From assembly GCA_964612525.1 (NCBI GenBank), contig CAZTCQ010000020.1:1-32727 (forward strand): a stretch of DNA of 32,727 nt, in the 5' to 3' direction. The translations under genes were made by a program, and so were the position numbers. This DNA comes from JAGNRR01 sp964612525 (lineage in GTDB: Bacteria > Bacteroidota > Bacteroidia > Chitinophagales > Chitinophagaceae). Shown here piece by piece: positions 1-8,700 of the stretch. The first letter of the stretch is position 1. Every line of letters begins with the position of its first letter. The notes beneath the pieces were generated by a model that ran no database searches, was not told the DNA's origin, and saw nothing but the letters and a program-made list of their open reading frames with translations.

Positions 1-1095
1 ACCTTTCCTAATCTGGCTTTCATCTCCTACGGTGTAGGCATTCTTCTATTGTTAGTAGTTTTAGTTGCCGGTAGAAATGTAAATGGGTCTCGGTCGTTTT
101 TAGTTTTGGGGCCTATTCAAATTCAGCCAGCAGAAATGGTTAAGTTTTTTACTGCCCTGGCATTGGCCAAGTTTTTATCAGCCGTAGAAACAAATTATTT
201 AGATAAAAAAAATAGACTGATCACAATGGCGATTGCCTTGTTGCCAGCGGTCATTATTTTACTTCAAAAAGAAACCGGTGTAGCGCTTGTGTACTTTTCC
301 TTTTTTATCGCTATGTATCGAGAGGGTTTGCCAAATTGGATTTTGTTGCTTGGCTTTGGATTAATTTTTCTGACAGTAGCCACTCTCATGTTATCGCCCA
401 CTACTTTTACGATTTTAATCGCAATTATTGCGCTACTAGCTATCTATTCAAATCGTAAAAAAATCAAAAAAAGAAAAAGTTACCTAATTAATATTGCAGG
501 TATTGCAGCTGTAGCCATACTGTTTTCACAATTGTTGGTTCCACTTACGTTTACGAAAATATTAAAGCCTTATCAAGTAGAACGGATCTATACTATGATA
601 GGGCAGGAGGTTCCAGAGGTGTATGCGCAGGGTAAGGATGTAACCAGAGAAACGGCAGCTGAGTATAACGTAAGACAATCCAAAATTGCGATTGCCTCTG
701 GTGGCTTTATCGGAAAAGGATTTTTGAACGGGGAGCAAACCAAAAACGACTGGGTGCCCGAGCAGCGTACTGATTTTATTTTTTGCAGTGTGGCAGAGCA
801 ATTTGGCTTTATCGGTTCGATGGTATTAGTGATTTTGTATATGTGCCTAATACTTCGTATTTCTTACATTGCCGAACGGCAACGATCTAAGTTTAGCCGA
901 GTCTTTGCTTATGGATTGGCTGGTATTTTGTTTTTTCATGTTTTGATTAATTTGGGAATGACCATCGGCATTGCACCCGTAATAGGAATTCCGCTGCCGC
1001 TTGTCAGTTATGGTGGAACTAGTTTACTCACCTTTACGATAATGATTTTTGTTCTCGTACGTTTGGATGCGGATAGAAGTATGATTTTACGTTAA
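1..1095 (+). CDS. rodA: Rod shape-determining protein RodA, 3' part (SEDS peptidoglycan polymerase)
   Basis: The reading frame is open from base 1, so the gene begins before the window; 364 residues remain. RodA is the SEDS-family glycosyltransferase that polymerises lateral-wall peptidoglycan with a class B PBP in the inner membrane. Seen: many hydrophobic segments; an early GRNVNGSRSF...IQPAEMVKF block; the extracytoplasmic WVPEQRTDFIF segment at 751-783, whose Asp is a conserved SEDS residue; and a C-terminal PLVSYGGTS motif near 1000-1020, typical of RodA/FtsW. RodA is preferred over FtsW because Bacteroidota ftsW normally sits in the dcw cluster and no division genes are visible here; PBP2 would be expected just upstream. 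The TTG at 49 is internal, not the start. The stop lies 12 bp before the next gene, suggesting co-transcription. Confidence 0.93.
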   Translation, partial: TFPNLAFISYGVGILLLLVVLVAGRNVNGSRSFLVLGPIQIQPAEMVKFFTALALAKFLSAVETNYLDKKNRLITMAIALLPAVIILLQKETGVALVYFSFFIAMYREGLPNWILLLGFGLIFLTVATLMLSPTTFTILIAIIALLAIYSNRKKIKKRKSYLINIAGIAAVAILFSQLLVPLTFTKILKPYQVERIYTMIGQEVPEVYAQGKDVTRETAAEYNVRQSKIAIASGGFIGKGFLNGEQTKNDWVPEQRTDFIFCSVAEQFGFIGSMVLVILYMCLILRISYIAERQRSKFSRVFAYGLAGILFFHVLINLGMTIGIAPVIGIPLPLVSYGGTSLLTFTIMIFVLVRLDADRSMILR

Positions 1096-1107
1096 AAAAA
1101 TAGAATA

Positions 1108-1857
1108 ATGATAGATGCTAAAATTGTTCCTTTAAATGAAGGCTATTACACCATAGGCTTTGACAAGATATTTTTTCCTTTTGATAAAGAAAAAGATGTT
1201 CTAGAAGAGAGAAGTCGAGGGTCACTTTTGGTGGAAATTCAACCTTTTCTGATCATAACCGAGGAAAGAAAAATTTTAATTGATTCGGGCCTTGGATTTT
1301 CAAATCCGGAAACAAAGCAACTAAAAATACTTGAAAATTTAGCAGTACATAATTTAGCAGCCCATGATATTACTGATGTCATAATGTCTCATTTGCACAA
1401 GGATCATTCGGGCGGTTTAGTAACCGATTTGCATGATGAACGAGAACTCACGTTTCAAAATGCGACTTATCATATTAATCAAAAAGAATTTGATTTTGCA
1501 ATAAATCCTAAAAATAAAATGTCCTACGATACGGATAAACTAGAATTCCTTTTTAAAGAAGCTGAAATTAAATGGTTTGAAGGAGGCAGTGTTTTTGATT
1601 TTATTACTTACGTTGAGGACGGTGGTCACTGTCCTCATCACTGTTCTATTTTAATGCATACAAATTCAGGGAAGTACTTTTTCGGAGGAGACGTGGCCCC
1701 ACAACTCAAGCAGCTAAAGTTTCGCTACATCGCCAAATATGATTTTGATGGTAAAAAAAGCTTGGAACTCAGAGCACAGTACGCCGAGAAAGGAAAAGCG
1801 GAGGATTGGACTTTCTTGTTTTACCATGATGTTGAAATTCCAATGGCAAAATTATAA
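1108..1857 (+). CDS. Metallo-beta-lactamase-fold hydrolase
   Basis: A 249-residue cytoplasmic protein without signal peptide. It has the complete two-metal site of the metallo-beta-lactamase superfamily: H95, H97, D99 and H100 in SHLHKDHSGG, H174 in DGGHCPHH, D195 in FFGGDVAP, and H240 near the C terminus. The layout resembles lactonase-like members of the superfamily (AiiA-type HxHxDH), but the substrate cannot be read from sequence. It follows rodA after 12 bp, so it is probably the last gene of that transcript, and it ends 6 bp before a convergent gene with no hairpin terminator between them. Fold and metal site are certain; the function is open. Confidence 0.85.
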   Translation: MIDAKIVPLNEGYYTIGFDKIFFPFDKEKDVLEERSRGSLLVEIQPFLIITEERKILIDSGLGFSNPETKQLKILENLAVHNLAAHDITDVIMSHLHKDHSGGLVTDLHDERELTFQNATYHINQKEFDFAINPKNKMSYDTDKLEFLFKEAEIKWFEGGSVFDFITYVEDGGHCPHHCSILMHTNSGKYFFGGDVAPQLKQLKFRYIAKYDFDGKKSLELRAQYAEKGKAEDWTFLFYHDVEIPMAKL

Positions 1858-1863
1858 GACAGA

Positions 1864-2295
1864 TTATTTGCGACGTTGCATCCTTTTCAGAAGCAATTTT
1901 TTAAATTGTCGCTCAGCTCTCTTTAAGTCTGTTAGTTGAACGGGAGATAATACTTTGTCGAAGCGATTTATATATTTTTTTCTTAATTCTAAAAATTCTT
2001 TTTCGCGTTCCATTCTGTGTTCCACGTCTTGCATACTTAAATTTTGACTCCTGTATTGCTTTTTATACTTGCGGAATAACCGCTGCTTGGCATGGTCATA
2101 TTGATTGTAAATGGGCCAAAAGTCTTGCGCCGTTTTTTCAGTCAAATTTAGCTTTTTGGTGATAAAAGCAATTTTTAAGTTTTCTATTTTATCATGCCTA
2201 TTACCTGTGTGTTGGGCAGTAGCCGTAATCGAAAGAATGCTAACTAGTAGCACGCCCAAAATCATTTTATAGGACAAATTCAAATATTTCTTCAT
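1864..2295 (-). CDS. Spy/CpxP-like periplasmic protein of a sigma/anti-sigma module
   Basis: A 143-residue protein with an N-terminal hydrophobic signal segment ending near TATAQ (about residues 10-28). The mature part is all-helical and highly charged, with a basic C terminus (KRMQRRK). The block FITKKLNLTEKTAQDFWPIYNQY followed by charged helices resembles Bacteroidota Spy/LTXXQ-like periplasmic proteins; this is recognition by pattern, and the canonical LTxxQ pairs are not clear. Its ATG lies inside the end of the upstream gene (29-nt overlap), so translation is probably coupled. Third gene after an ECF sigma factor and an anti-sigma-like membrane protein, so it is likely the periplasmic partner or effector of that module. 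Confidence 0.7.
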   Translation of the reverse strand: MKKYLNLSYKMILGVLLVSILSITATAQHTGNRHDKIENLKIAFITKKLNLTEKTAQDFWPIYNQYDHAKQRLFRKYKKQYRSQNLSMQDVEHRMEREKEFLELRKKYINRFDKVLSPVQLTDLKRAERQFKKLLLKRMQRRK

Positions 2296-2941
2296 TACTC
2301 AAGTTTTCGGTTTCGGATAATATTTCTTCTTCTAAAGACTGTAGCGACTGACTGGTTAATTGTGGGTTTTCAAGAATATCATAAGCTTCGAAGTCATACT
2401 CATGATTTTCAATATAGTCATCAATGAGTTTTTCGGAAACTTGTGCCAATTCGTTTTCCAAGTTCATACTTGTTTTATCGGCTTGCATGAAAAACAATCC
2501 GGCGCTTATAATTAAGGCCATACTAGCTGCCAAAGCCCAGCTTCTCTTTTTTACTGTTTTTGTGCCGATTAATCCAGTTCCGCTATTTTCAGAAAATTCA
2601 GTTTGGGTAACTTGCGAGAGGATTTTTGCCTTGTTACTTGCAAAATAACCGGCGGGAACTGCTTGGGGCATCTCCTTAGGTAGACTAGCTTCGAATTCGC
2701 TAATCGTAATTTCGTCCATCACATTTTCCTTCAGATTCTCAAAATAATTGATAGGAAGACTCTGAGGCATGGATTTTGGCAAATTTTCAACATAATCAAT
2801 TGCCGAAATGAGCGCCAAAGTATCTTTTTGAAAGGTATCAAAATAATTTGCAGGAACCTGCAAAGGCATGTCAGGCTTGTGTTCCAAAGAAACACCTAAT
2901 TCTTTCAGCTCTTTTGCTATTGTAAGATCTTTGTTTTTCAC
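2267..2941 (-). CDS. Anti-sigma-factor-like single-pass membrane protein with three 33-residue repeats
   Basis: A 224-residue protein starting at GTG (GTG-AAA). Residues 1-130 are predicted cytoplasmic and contain three copies of MPxx(V/L)PxxYF, beginning at M25, M58 and M91, exactly 33 residues apart. A single membrane segment follows at about 135-153 (SWALAASMALIISAGLFF) after the basic KTVKKR. The C-terminal part (about 155-224) is strongly acidic. It lies 31 bp after an ECF sigma gene and overlaps the next gene by 29 nt. Position and topology fit an anti-sigma factor, but no zinc-binding ZAS motif (HxxxCxxC) is present, so sigma binding is inferred. Confidence 0.65.
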   Translation of the reverse strand: MKNKDLTIAKELKELGVSLEHKPDMPLQVPANYFDTFQKDTLALISAIDYVENLPKSMPQSLPINYFENLKENVMDEITISEFEASLPKEMPQAVPAGYFASNKAKILSQVTQTEFSENSGTGLIGTKTVKKRSWALAASMALIISAGLFFMQADKTSMNLENELAQVSEKLIDDYIENHEYDFEAYDILENPQLTSQSLQSLEEEILSETENLSNEEIFEFVL

Positions 2942-2972
2942 GTTGCTATTGACTCTTTTCTACTCTTGAAGT

Positions 2973-3512
2973 TTAATCCGCAGTAAGCATTTGTTGAATT
3001 TTTTTTACGGCATGATGATAACTGGCTTTTAAAGCACCTTCGGAAGTATCAAGGACCTCTGAAATCTGGCTGTATGGCATTTCATCGTAATAACGCAGGG
3101 CAAAAACGGCCTTTTGTTTTTCTGGCAATTTTTGCATGGCTACTTGCAATTTCCACTCCATCTCATTAGCACTAAAGTACTGATCTGCTTTGAGTTGGTT
3201 ACTCAGGTCCATTTCTTCATTATCGAGGCTCAGCGAACGACGTTTTTTTTCTTTTCTTAGAAACGTAAATGACTCATTGGAGGCAATTCTATATAACCAA
3301 GTGTATAAGCCAGACTCACCCCGAAATTTATCTAAATTCTTCCAAACCTTAATAAAAACTTGTTGAAGCACGTCGTTGGCATCTTCATGATTAACGACCA
3401 GTCTGCGAATATGCCAGTATAATTTTTGTTGATAAGTATCCATTAAGGCCGCTAGCGCTTTCTCTTTGCTGCCATCCGTCTTAAAAGCTTTAATTATTTC
3501 CTGCTCTGTCAT
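2973..3512 (-). CDS. RNA polymerase ECF sigma factor (sigma-70 family)
   Basis: A 179-residue protein with the two-domain ECF layout. Region 2 covers about residues 25-90, including HEDANDVLQQVFIKVWKNLDKFRGESGLYTWLYRIASN. Region 4 covers about 125-175, including LPEKQKAVFALRYYDEMPYSQISEVLDTSEGALKASYHHAVKKI, the helix-turn-helix that reads the -35 element. The linker is basic (RKEKKRRS). It is the first gene of a three-gene minus-strand set with a membrane anti-sigma-like protein and a periplasmic Spy-like protein, the usual arrangement for a sigma factor held at the membrane until an envelope signal arrives. The ATG is followed by a typical MTEQEIIKAFK start. A Bacteroidota-type promoter lies 33 nt upstream. 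Confidence 0.93.
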   Translation of the reverse strand: MTEQEIIKAFKTDGSKEKALAALMDTYQQKLYWHIRRLVVNHEDANDVLQQVFIKVWKNLDKFRGESGLYTWLYRIASNESFTFLRKEKKRRSLSLDNEEMDLSNQLKADQYFSANEMEWKLQVAMQKLPEKQKAVFALRYYDEMPYSQISEVLDTSEGALKASYHHAVKKIQQMLTAD

Positions 3513-3544
3513 AATACGTAGTTAACCTCTTCAGATATTAAAGG

Positions 3545-3576
3545 CAAATGTAATTTTTTTTTACTTTTACTTCTAA
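3545..3576 (-). promoter_or_regulatory. Candidate Bacteroidota promoter of the ECF sigma operon
   Basis: On the minus strand there is a perfect TAnnTTTG -7 box (TACATTTG, 3552-3545) with TTAG (3576-3573) 20 nt upstream as a weak -33 element. It sits 33 nt before the sigma ATG. The AT-rich spacer is shared with the upstream region of the divergent L,D-transpeptidase gene. The box match is seen directly; use in vivo is inferred. Confidence 0.5.
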
Positions 3577-3586
3577 CTTATTTCCC

Positions 3587-5212
3587 GTGAAAGTATCTAT
3601 CAATTATTTATCGTTATTACTAGTTTTTTCATTCTTTGTACAGTCTTGTAATAATCAAAATGCAAACGGTGGATTGGGTGGTCTTTTCAAGCCAGAAGTC
3701 ATTGATATAGATGCATTGAATAGTGGTTTACGAAGCGATTCATTGGTCTCGGTAGCATCTTATCTAGGAAGTGATTCTTCTTTGGCTTTTGCAGAGGTTG
3801 AAAAAATATATTCGGACAAGAAGTCAAAATGGTTCAACAAATCGGGTTTTAATTCCAATGCTCAAGAGCTTCTTGAGCAAATTAAATTATCAAAAAGCGA
3901 GGGGTTGTCACCAGAAGATTATCATTTTTCTTTTTTAGATTCTGTGGCCCAAAATATTGATAAGGTCTCAGTGCTTGCTTTGCAGGAAGCAGAATTTAAA
4001 ACAAGTCATGCCTTTTTAAAGTTTGCTAAACATCTTTTATTAGGTAAAGTGAAACCGCTTAGTATTGATAAAAATTGGCAGAATAAAAATGACACTACTT
4101 GGAGTGTGGATTCATTACTCAAAATTGTCTCCAATCAACCTATGAAAGAGGTGATAGAACAATTGCGACCCGCGCATCCTTGGTATAAAAAATTTAGACA
4201 ATCTTCCTTACGTTTGGATAGATTAAATCAGTTTAACATAAGTAAATCTGAATTGCCTGAACACCTTGAAATTGGAGACAGCTCCTCGAAGGTAAGAGCG
4301 TTACGAAGTATATTGTCTAAGGTGGCTGATTCTAGTTTGGATCAAACTAAAATGGTCTGGGATATTGACTCTCGCAATGCGCTTACTGATTATCAAAGAA
4401 AATACGGCATACAAACAACGGGTCAATTTGATTCGGCAACGATAGCCTCTCTTACCCAAGAGTCTAGTGACGCAGTGAAACGATTGGGAATGAACATGGA
4501 GAGAATGCGCTGGTTGCAGCGTGATTTTTTGAATGAGTTTATCTGGGTCAATATCCCCCAAATGGAAGTAAATTATTTTGAAAACGATACGGTGACTTTT
4601 AATATGAGAGCTGTAGTGGGTAGACTTTCACGTAAAACACCCACGCTAGATTCTAAATTAAGCAATATTGTATTTAATCCTCCTTGGTATGTTCCGCCCA
4701 CTATTTTAAAACAAGAAGTACTTCCGGGTATTATGCGTAGGGGCGGTTCGTATCTGGCGCGCAGAGGCTTAGTGGCGCGTGATCGTCGTGGAAGGAAAAT
4801 TAATCCTTCTCGCATAAATTCTAAAAATTACAGACGTTACTCAATTAGCCAAAATCCGGGAAGAAATAGTGCCCTAGGTTCTGTGAAGTTTAATTTTCCA
4901 AACAAGGAAGCTATTTTCCTACACGATACAAATCACCGAGGAGATTTTGGTAAGAAGTATCGAGCATTCAGTTCAGGTTGTATTCGAGTGCATCACCCTA
5001 AAGACTTTGCTAGTTTTATTTTAAGAGATTCTACCTACAACTCAGAAGGTATTGAATCGGTTATTAAAAAGCGTGCAACAAAGTCCGTTAAGTTGAAAAG
5101 AGACATTGGAGTTCACATCGTTTACCTTACGAATGCCGTGGACAGCATGGGCAATGTAGTAAGAGTAAAAGACGTTTACAAATGGGACAAAAAACTGGCG
5201 GCCAGACTCTAA
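3587..5212 (+). CDS. Lipoprotein L,D-transpeptidase with peptidoglycan-binding domain (YkuD family)
   Basis: A 541-residue protein starting at GTG; no in-frame ATG precedes the lipobox. The signal peptide ends in FVQSC with lipid-attached Cys at residue 21. The middle part (about 225-290) resembles a PG-binding domain (SSKVRALRSIL...ALTDYQRKYGIQTTGQFDSATIASL). The C-terminal YkuD domain (about 310-500) contains HDTNHRGDFG followed by SSGCIRVHHP, with catalytic Cys465. Family knowledge: these enzymes make 3-3 cross-links in peptidoglycan or attach proteins to it, in the periplasm. Length and domain order match the long, scaffold-containing YcbB/LdtD-like members. Its stop overlaps the convergent cdd stop by 4 nt. 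It is divergent from the envelope-stress sigma operon 74 bp away, which makes shared regulation plausible. Confidence 0.92.
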   Translation: MKVSINYLSLLLVFSFFVQSCNNQNANGGLGGLFKPEVIDIDALNSGLRSDSLVSVASYLGSDSSLAFAEVEKIYSDKKSKWFNKSGFNSNAQELLEQIKLSKSEGLSPEDYHFSFLDSVAQNIDKVSVLALQEAEFKTSHAFLKFAKHLLLGKVKPLSIDKNWQNKNDTTWSVDSLLKIVSNQPMKEVIEQLRPAHPWYKKFRQSSLRLDRLNQFNISKSELPEHLEIGDSSSKVRALRSILSKVADSSLDQTKMVWDIDSRNALTDYQRKYGIQTTGQFDSATIASLTQESSDAVKRLGMNMERMRWLQRDFLNEFIWVNIPQMEVNYFENDTVTFNMRAVVGRLSRKTPTLDSKLSNIVFNPPWYVPPTILKQEVLPGIMRRGGSYLARRGLVARDRRGRKINPSRINSKNYRRYSISQNPGRNSALGSVKFNFPNKEAIFLHDTNHRGDFGKKYRAFSSGCIRVHHPKDFASFILRDSTYNSEGIESVIKKRATKSVKLKRDIGVHIVYLTNAVDSMGNVVRVKDVYKWDKKLAARL

Positions 5213-5682
5213 AGCATTTTACTCGTAAATCCAAACGGTAGTAAATCACTAGCATCTGAAATAATAGCCACTGAATCATTCGGAGCGTGCAGGATTAATT
5301 CGATAGGAGACTCATTTATCTCTTGACATTCTAAAATGAATTGTCGGCACATTCCACAAGGAAAAACGAGAGACTTTTGATTAGATTCCACTTGATAGCT
5401 TACGGCAAGAGATAGAACTTTTTCTTCACTATGGTTCGATAAAACATTTGACAAGGCTGAGCGCTCCGCGCAAATTCCAACTGGATAGGAGGCATTTTCA
5501 ATATTTGAACCGCTTATTATTTTATTGTTCGAGAGGAGAATAGCGCAACCTACGTGAAATTTGGAGTACGGGGCATGAGATTTCTCAGTTGCTTTTATAG
5601 CAGCTTGGATTAACTCTTTTTGATTGACGGTTAAATCGGCTGTGTTTTCAAACTGTTGGTACGAGAAAGAATATGTGAGCAT
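5209..5682 (-). CDS. cdd: Cytidine deaminase
   Basis: A 157-residue protein with the full cytidine-deaminase zinc site: C71-A-E73 in YPVGICAERSAL, where Glu73 is the proton shuttle, and P108-C-G-M-C112 in VFPCGMCRQF. The substrate-side motif SGSNIENASYP is also present. It converts cytidine and deoxycytidine to uridine forms in pyrimidine salvage, in the cytoplasm. The length is slightly above the usual 130-140 residues because of an N-terminal extension (MLTYSFSYQQFEN). It starts 27 bp after the end of the large outer-membrane gene on the same strand, so it may be read from that transcript. It overlaps the convergent L,D-transpeptidase by 4 nt. Confidence 0.95.
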   Translation of the reverse strand: MLTYSFSYQQFENTADLTVNQKELIQAAIKATEKSHAPYSKFHVGCAILLSNNKIISGSNIENASYPVGICAERSALSNVLSNHSEEKVLSLAVSYQVESNQKSLVFPCGMCRQFILECQEINESPIELILHAPNDSVAIISDASDLLPFGFTSKML

Positions 5683-5709
5683 TATGTAAAGGTAATCGTT
5701 TTCGTTTGC

Positions 5710-8700
5710 TTAAAAGATAGCACGAACGCTGGCTCGACCCGTGTGAACGACCGGGGCGTCTCCTGCTTTTCGTCCTTCATATTGTAAACTCATTTCTACA
5801 GATTTTGAAATTCTTTTATCAAAGGATAAATTCCATAGGTAATTTTTTCCGTTCTGCAATCCATCTAGCATCGCGTATCCCACACTAGAATTGGCATCGC
5901 CGGAGTATTGGATATTATTATACGTAAATTGAGAATTAATTATCCCTGAAGAAGGAATATTATACTTCAGTGAAAATTGAGCTGATTGAGAATTGGCTGT
6001 TTCGTTCAATTCGTTTTCTGTATTAATTCGGGTGTCATATTTATACGAGGTGGAAATGCGTAACTGATTTTTCAAAAGAATCACACTCAGTTTGGGTTCT
6101 AGATATTGCTGCCGAATGAAAAAATTTCGGTTGGCTAAAAACTGAGAGGCAAAGGATCGATACCCGCTTTTTCCTTCGGTGACTAAGGTGGTTTTTTTTC
6201 CAAAATTTACTCGGGCTCGTACCAAATGCTCAAAGTTTTTTCGGGTATCAATTCCGTAGTTTAGCAGAGTGCGTCCATTTGTGTTTGATTGAATATAGTC
6301 AATCCCCCAATCATTACTGAACCTATTTACAAAAACAGAGTTGATAAAACTTGCGTTGTTTTGTAGCAGCAAACTGTCATTGGCTCCGAAAAGGAAAGGG
6401 TTATACTGAGCAATGCCTTCCTGGCCTAAAAAACGATTTTGAAGTTGAATAGAAGATTGAAGAAAAAGATAAGACGCTAACTTCTTCAAGCCGGTTAGAT
6501 CACTCTTGTTCCAGATACTTCGTGGGTTGAAGGCCACAGATTGACTGTAGCGGGAGTATTTTGCCTTTACATATTGATTGGTAGGCGTAAATATTTTTAT
6601 AAATCGTTTTTCGTCAGGGAATTGGGCAATTTCAAATTCATTGAGCTGTCGTAGATTGTCTTGATTATAATCGCGCCACACATACACGCCTTGTCCGGCG
6701 GGAACTTCTACGTAAGTAAATTCTCTCCGTTGTTCTTGTCCGCTTCCAAACTCATACAATACGTTTCCGCCCAAAAGTCCTTTTAAGAATTTGAAATTAT
6801 AGTTTACCCGGCCGAGCAAACTTTGATCTGCTTGTTGAGTGGAAATTATTGAATCCTCAATGGTCAGTTGTCTGTAGGATGCCGTTATCCGAATCTGTTG
6901 ATTTTTTATAGTGAGTAATTGTCCGTTTAGCTGCACGTTGTGAGAATAATTCGCACGCCCCAATTCATTATTTTTTTTCAATAAATCATTACGGTACATA
7001 TAGTTCAGATCAAATTGTTTTTTCGAACTTGGATTATTTCGTGCGTATACCCTAAACTCATTAAATGCAAAAGCATTTGGAAGTAAAGTGTCGTTGATAG
7101 GATTTCGGTATGTATTTTTTTCTTGTAAAAATTTACTTCCGATCGTCAAGTTTTTAAGTTTAGAAAATGTTTTTTCAGCTTCCACTATAGGTCTAAAAAA
7201 AGTAGTGTTGGCTAGTAGGGATTTTTGAGAAATGGTGTTAGCAGTTGCCCGAAATCGAAAGTCTTTTTTCTTATAAAATAGTAAGGGAATATGCTGATAA
7301 CCTTGGAAGGAGCTCCCTCGTTGGAATGTTCCAAAGGTGTACCCCAGGCCTAACCCATTTTCTTGCGAAACAACAACGCTTGCTTTCCCTAAGTGCTCGT
7401 TCCTTTGTTCTTCTTCTTGATCAATGTTCCAATCACGAACAAACTCCACATTCCTAAAGCGTTCAATTCGTCTAAAATTTTGCTGAACAAATTCGTAGTT
7501 GACCTCGGAGCTTACCTTCCAGCGTTTTCCGAAGTTTCTACTTTCATTATAAATCACTTTTTGGGCTACCCCCAGGTTTTCTCTATTGTCAATTTCAGAA
7601 AATGTATTGGGGTCATAATTGCTTAGGGCAGTTTCTAAACGAAGCGCCTTATTGCTGTCTATTTGATAGTCCATTCCTGCCACGACCATCTGTTGCTTTT
7701 TAGGAGTGACTAATTTTACGACGGGCTCGTAGTCGCCTTGCGGGATTCCATTCAACGGAGCAACCCATTCATAAACGCGACCGTTTGCCGAACTAATCCC
7801 TTGAATGTAGTTTCCATTATTGGGCCCCACTAAGGAAAAGGCCAATCGGAATTTCGCTAACAACGGATTGGTAGAAAAAACATAAACGTCAGGAAAAACA
7901 GTACCACCGATGGTAGAATCTGTTCTTCGGTACAGTATTTTTTCATTGCTAAAGGTATCGTCAAAACGAACAGAGGGAAACAAGGCTTCATCAATATTAT
8001 TTCCCACCCCGCGAAGAAAGTTTCGTTGACTAGAATCAATGTCGGCTAGGATGGGTTGATTTTTTGCATCCTGATTAGAGTAGGCACTGAGTCTTAGCGA
8101 TAGTTTTTTATTAAGAGTTAACTCATCGGATACATACAGCATGGAATTTAGATAATTGCGATCCGCAAACTCAAACTCAACAAAAATTCGCAAGTCTTTG
8201 GTGATTAATCTCCTGGGCATAAAGGTGACTTCTGCCGTATTATAATCTATTATGTAATCTTTGTTTTCACCGCGCTCTAGTTGAACGCCGTCAATATATA
8301 CGCGTTCTGTCCCGGCTAGTACAATGAAGAAAGTTTCGCCATTAGCTCCTGTTAGTTTATAAGGTCCTTGGTTGCCTTCGAGAGCGGTCAGTTGGTTGCG
8401 CACCCACTTTCCTTTGGCAAAAGAGCCAATCGCTTCTAATCGATTTTGTTTGTTTTTTTTGTTTTGTTTGGTCACAATTCGGGCACCTTGCACTCTTTTA
8501 AAAAAGTTCATGAAGTAACCTTTCGGGCGTCGCATGTCAAAGTCACCCGCTGTAACTTTTGTGTTTTTTCTTTCGAGCTCAATAGTCACCCGATCAAATT
8601 CTTGAATCTGTTGAGTGTTTCCTTCCGGCTGAAACGGGATGGTATTATCAGTAATGGCTCCTCTAATTTTAATGCTGTCACCTAGGTCACCCTCAAGCTG

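Noticed and set aside
1108..1857. Specific call as a quorum-quenching AHL lactonase
   Set aside because: The metal motif is shared by many hydrolases, and nothing in the sequence or context shows the substrate.
8446..8685. Plus-strand open frames within the large outer-membrane gene
   Set aside because: Antisense shadows without a signal, motif or promoter.
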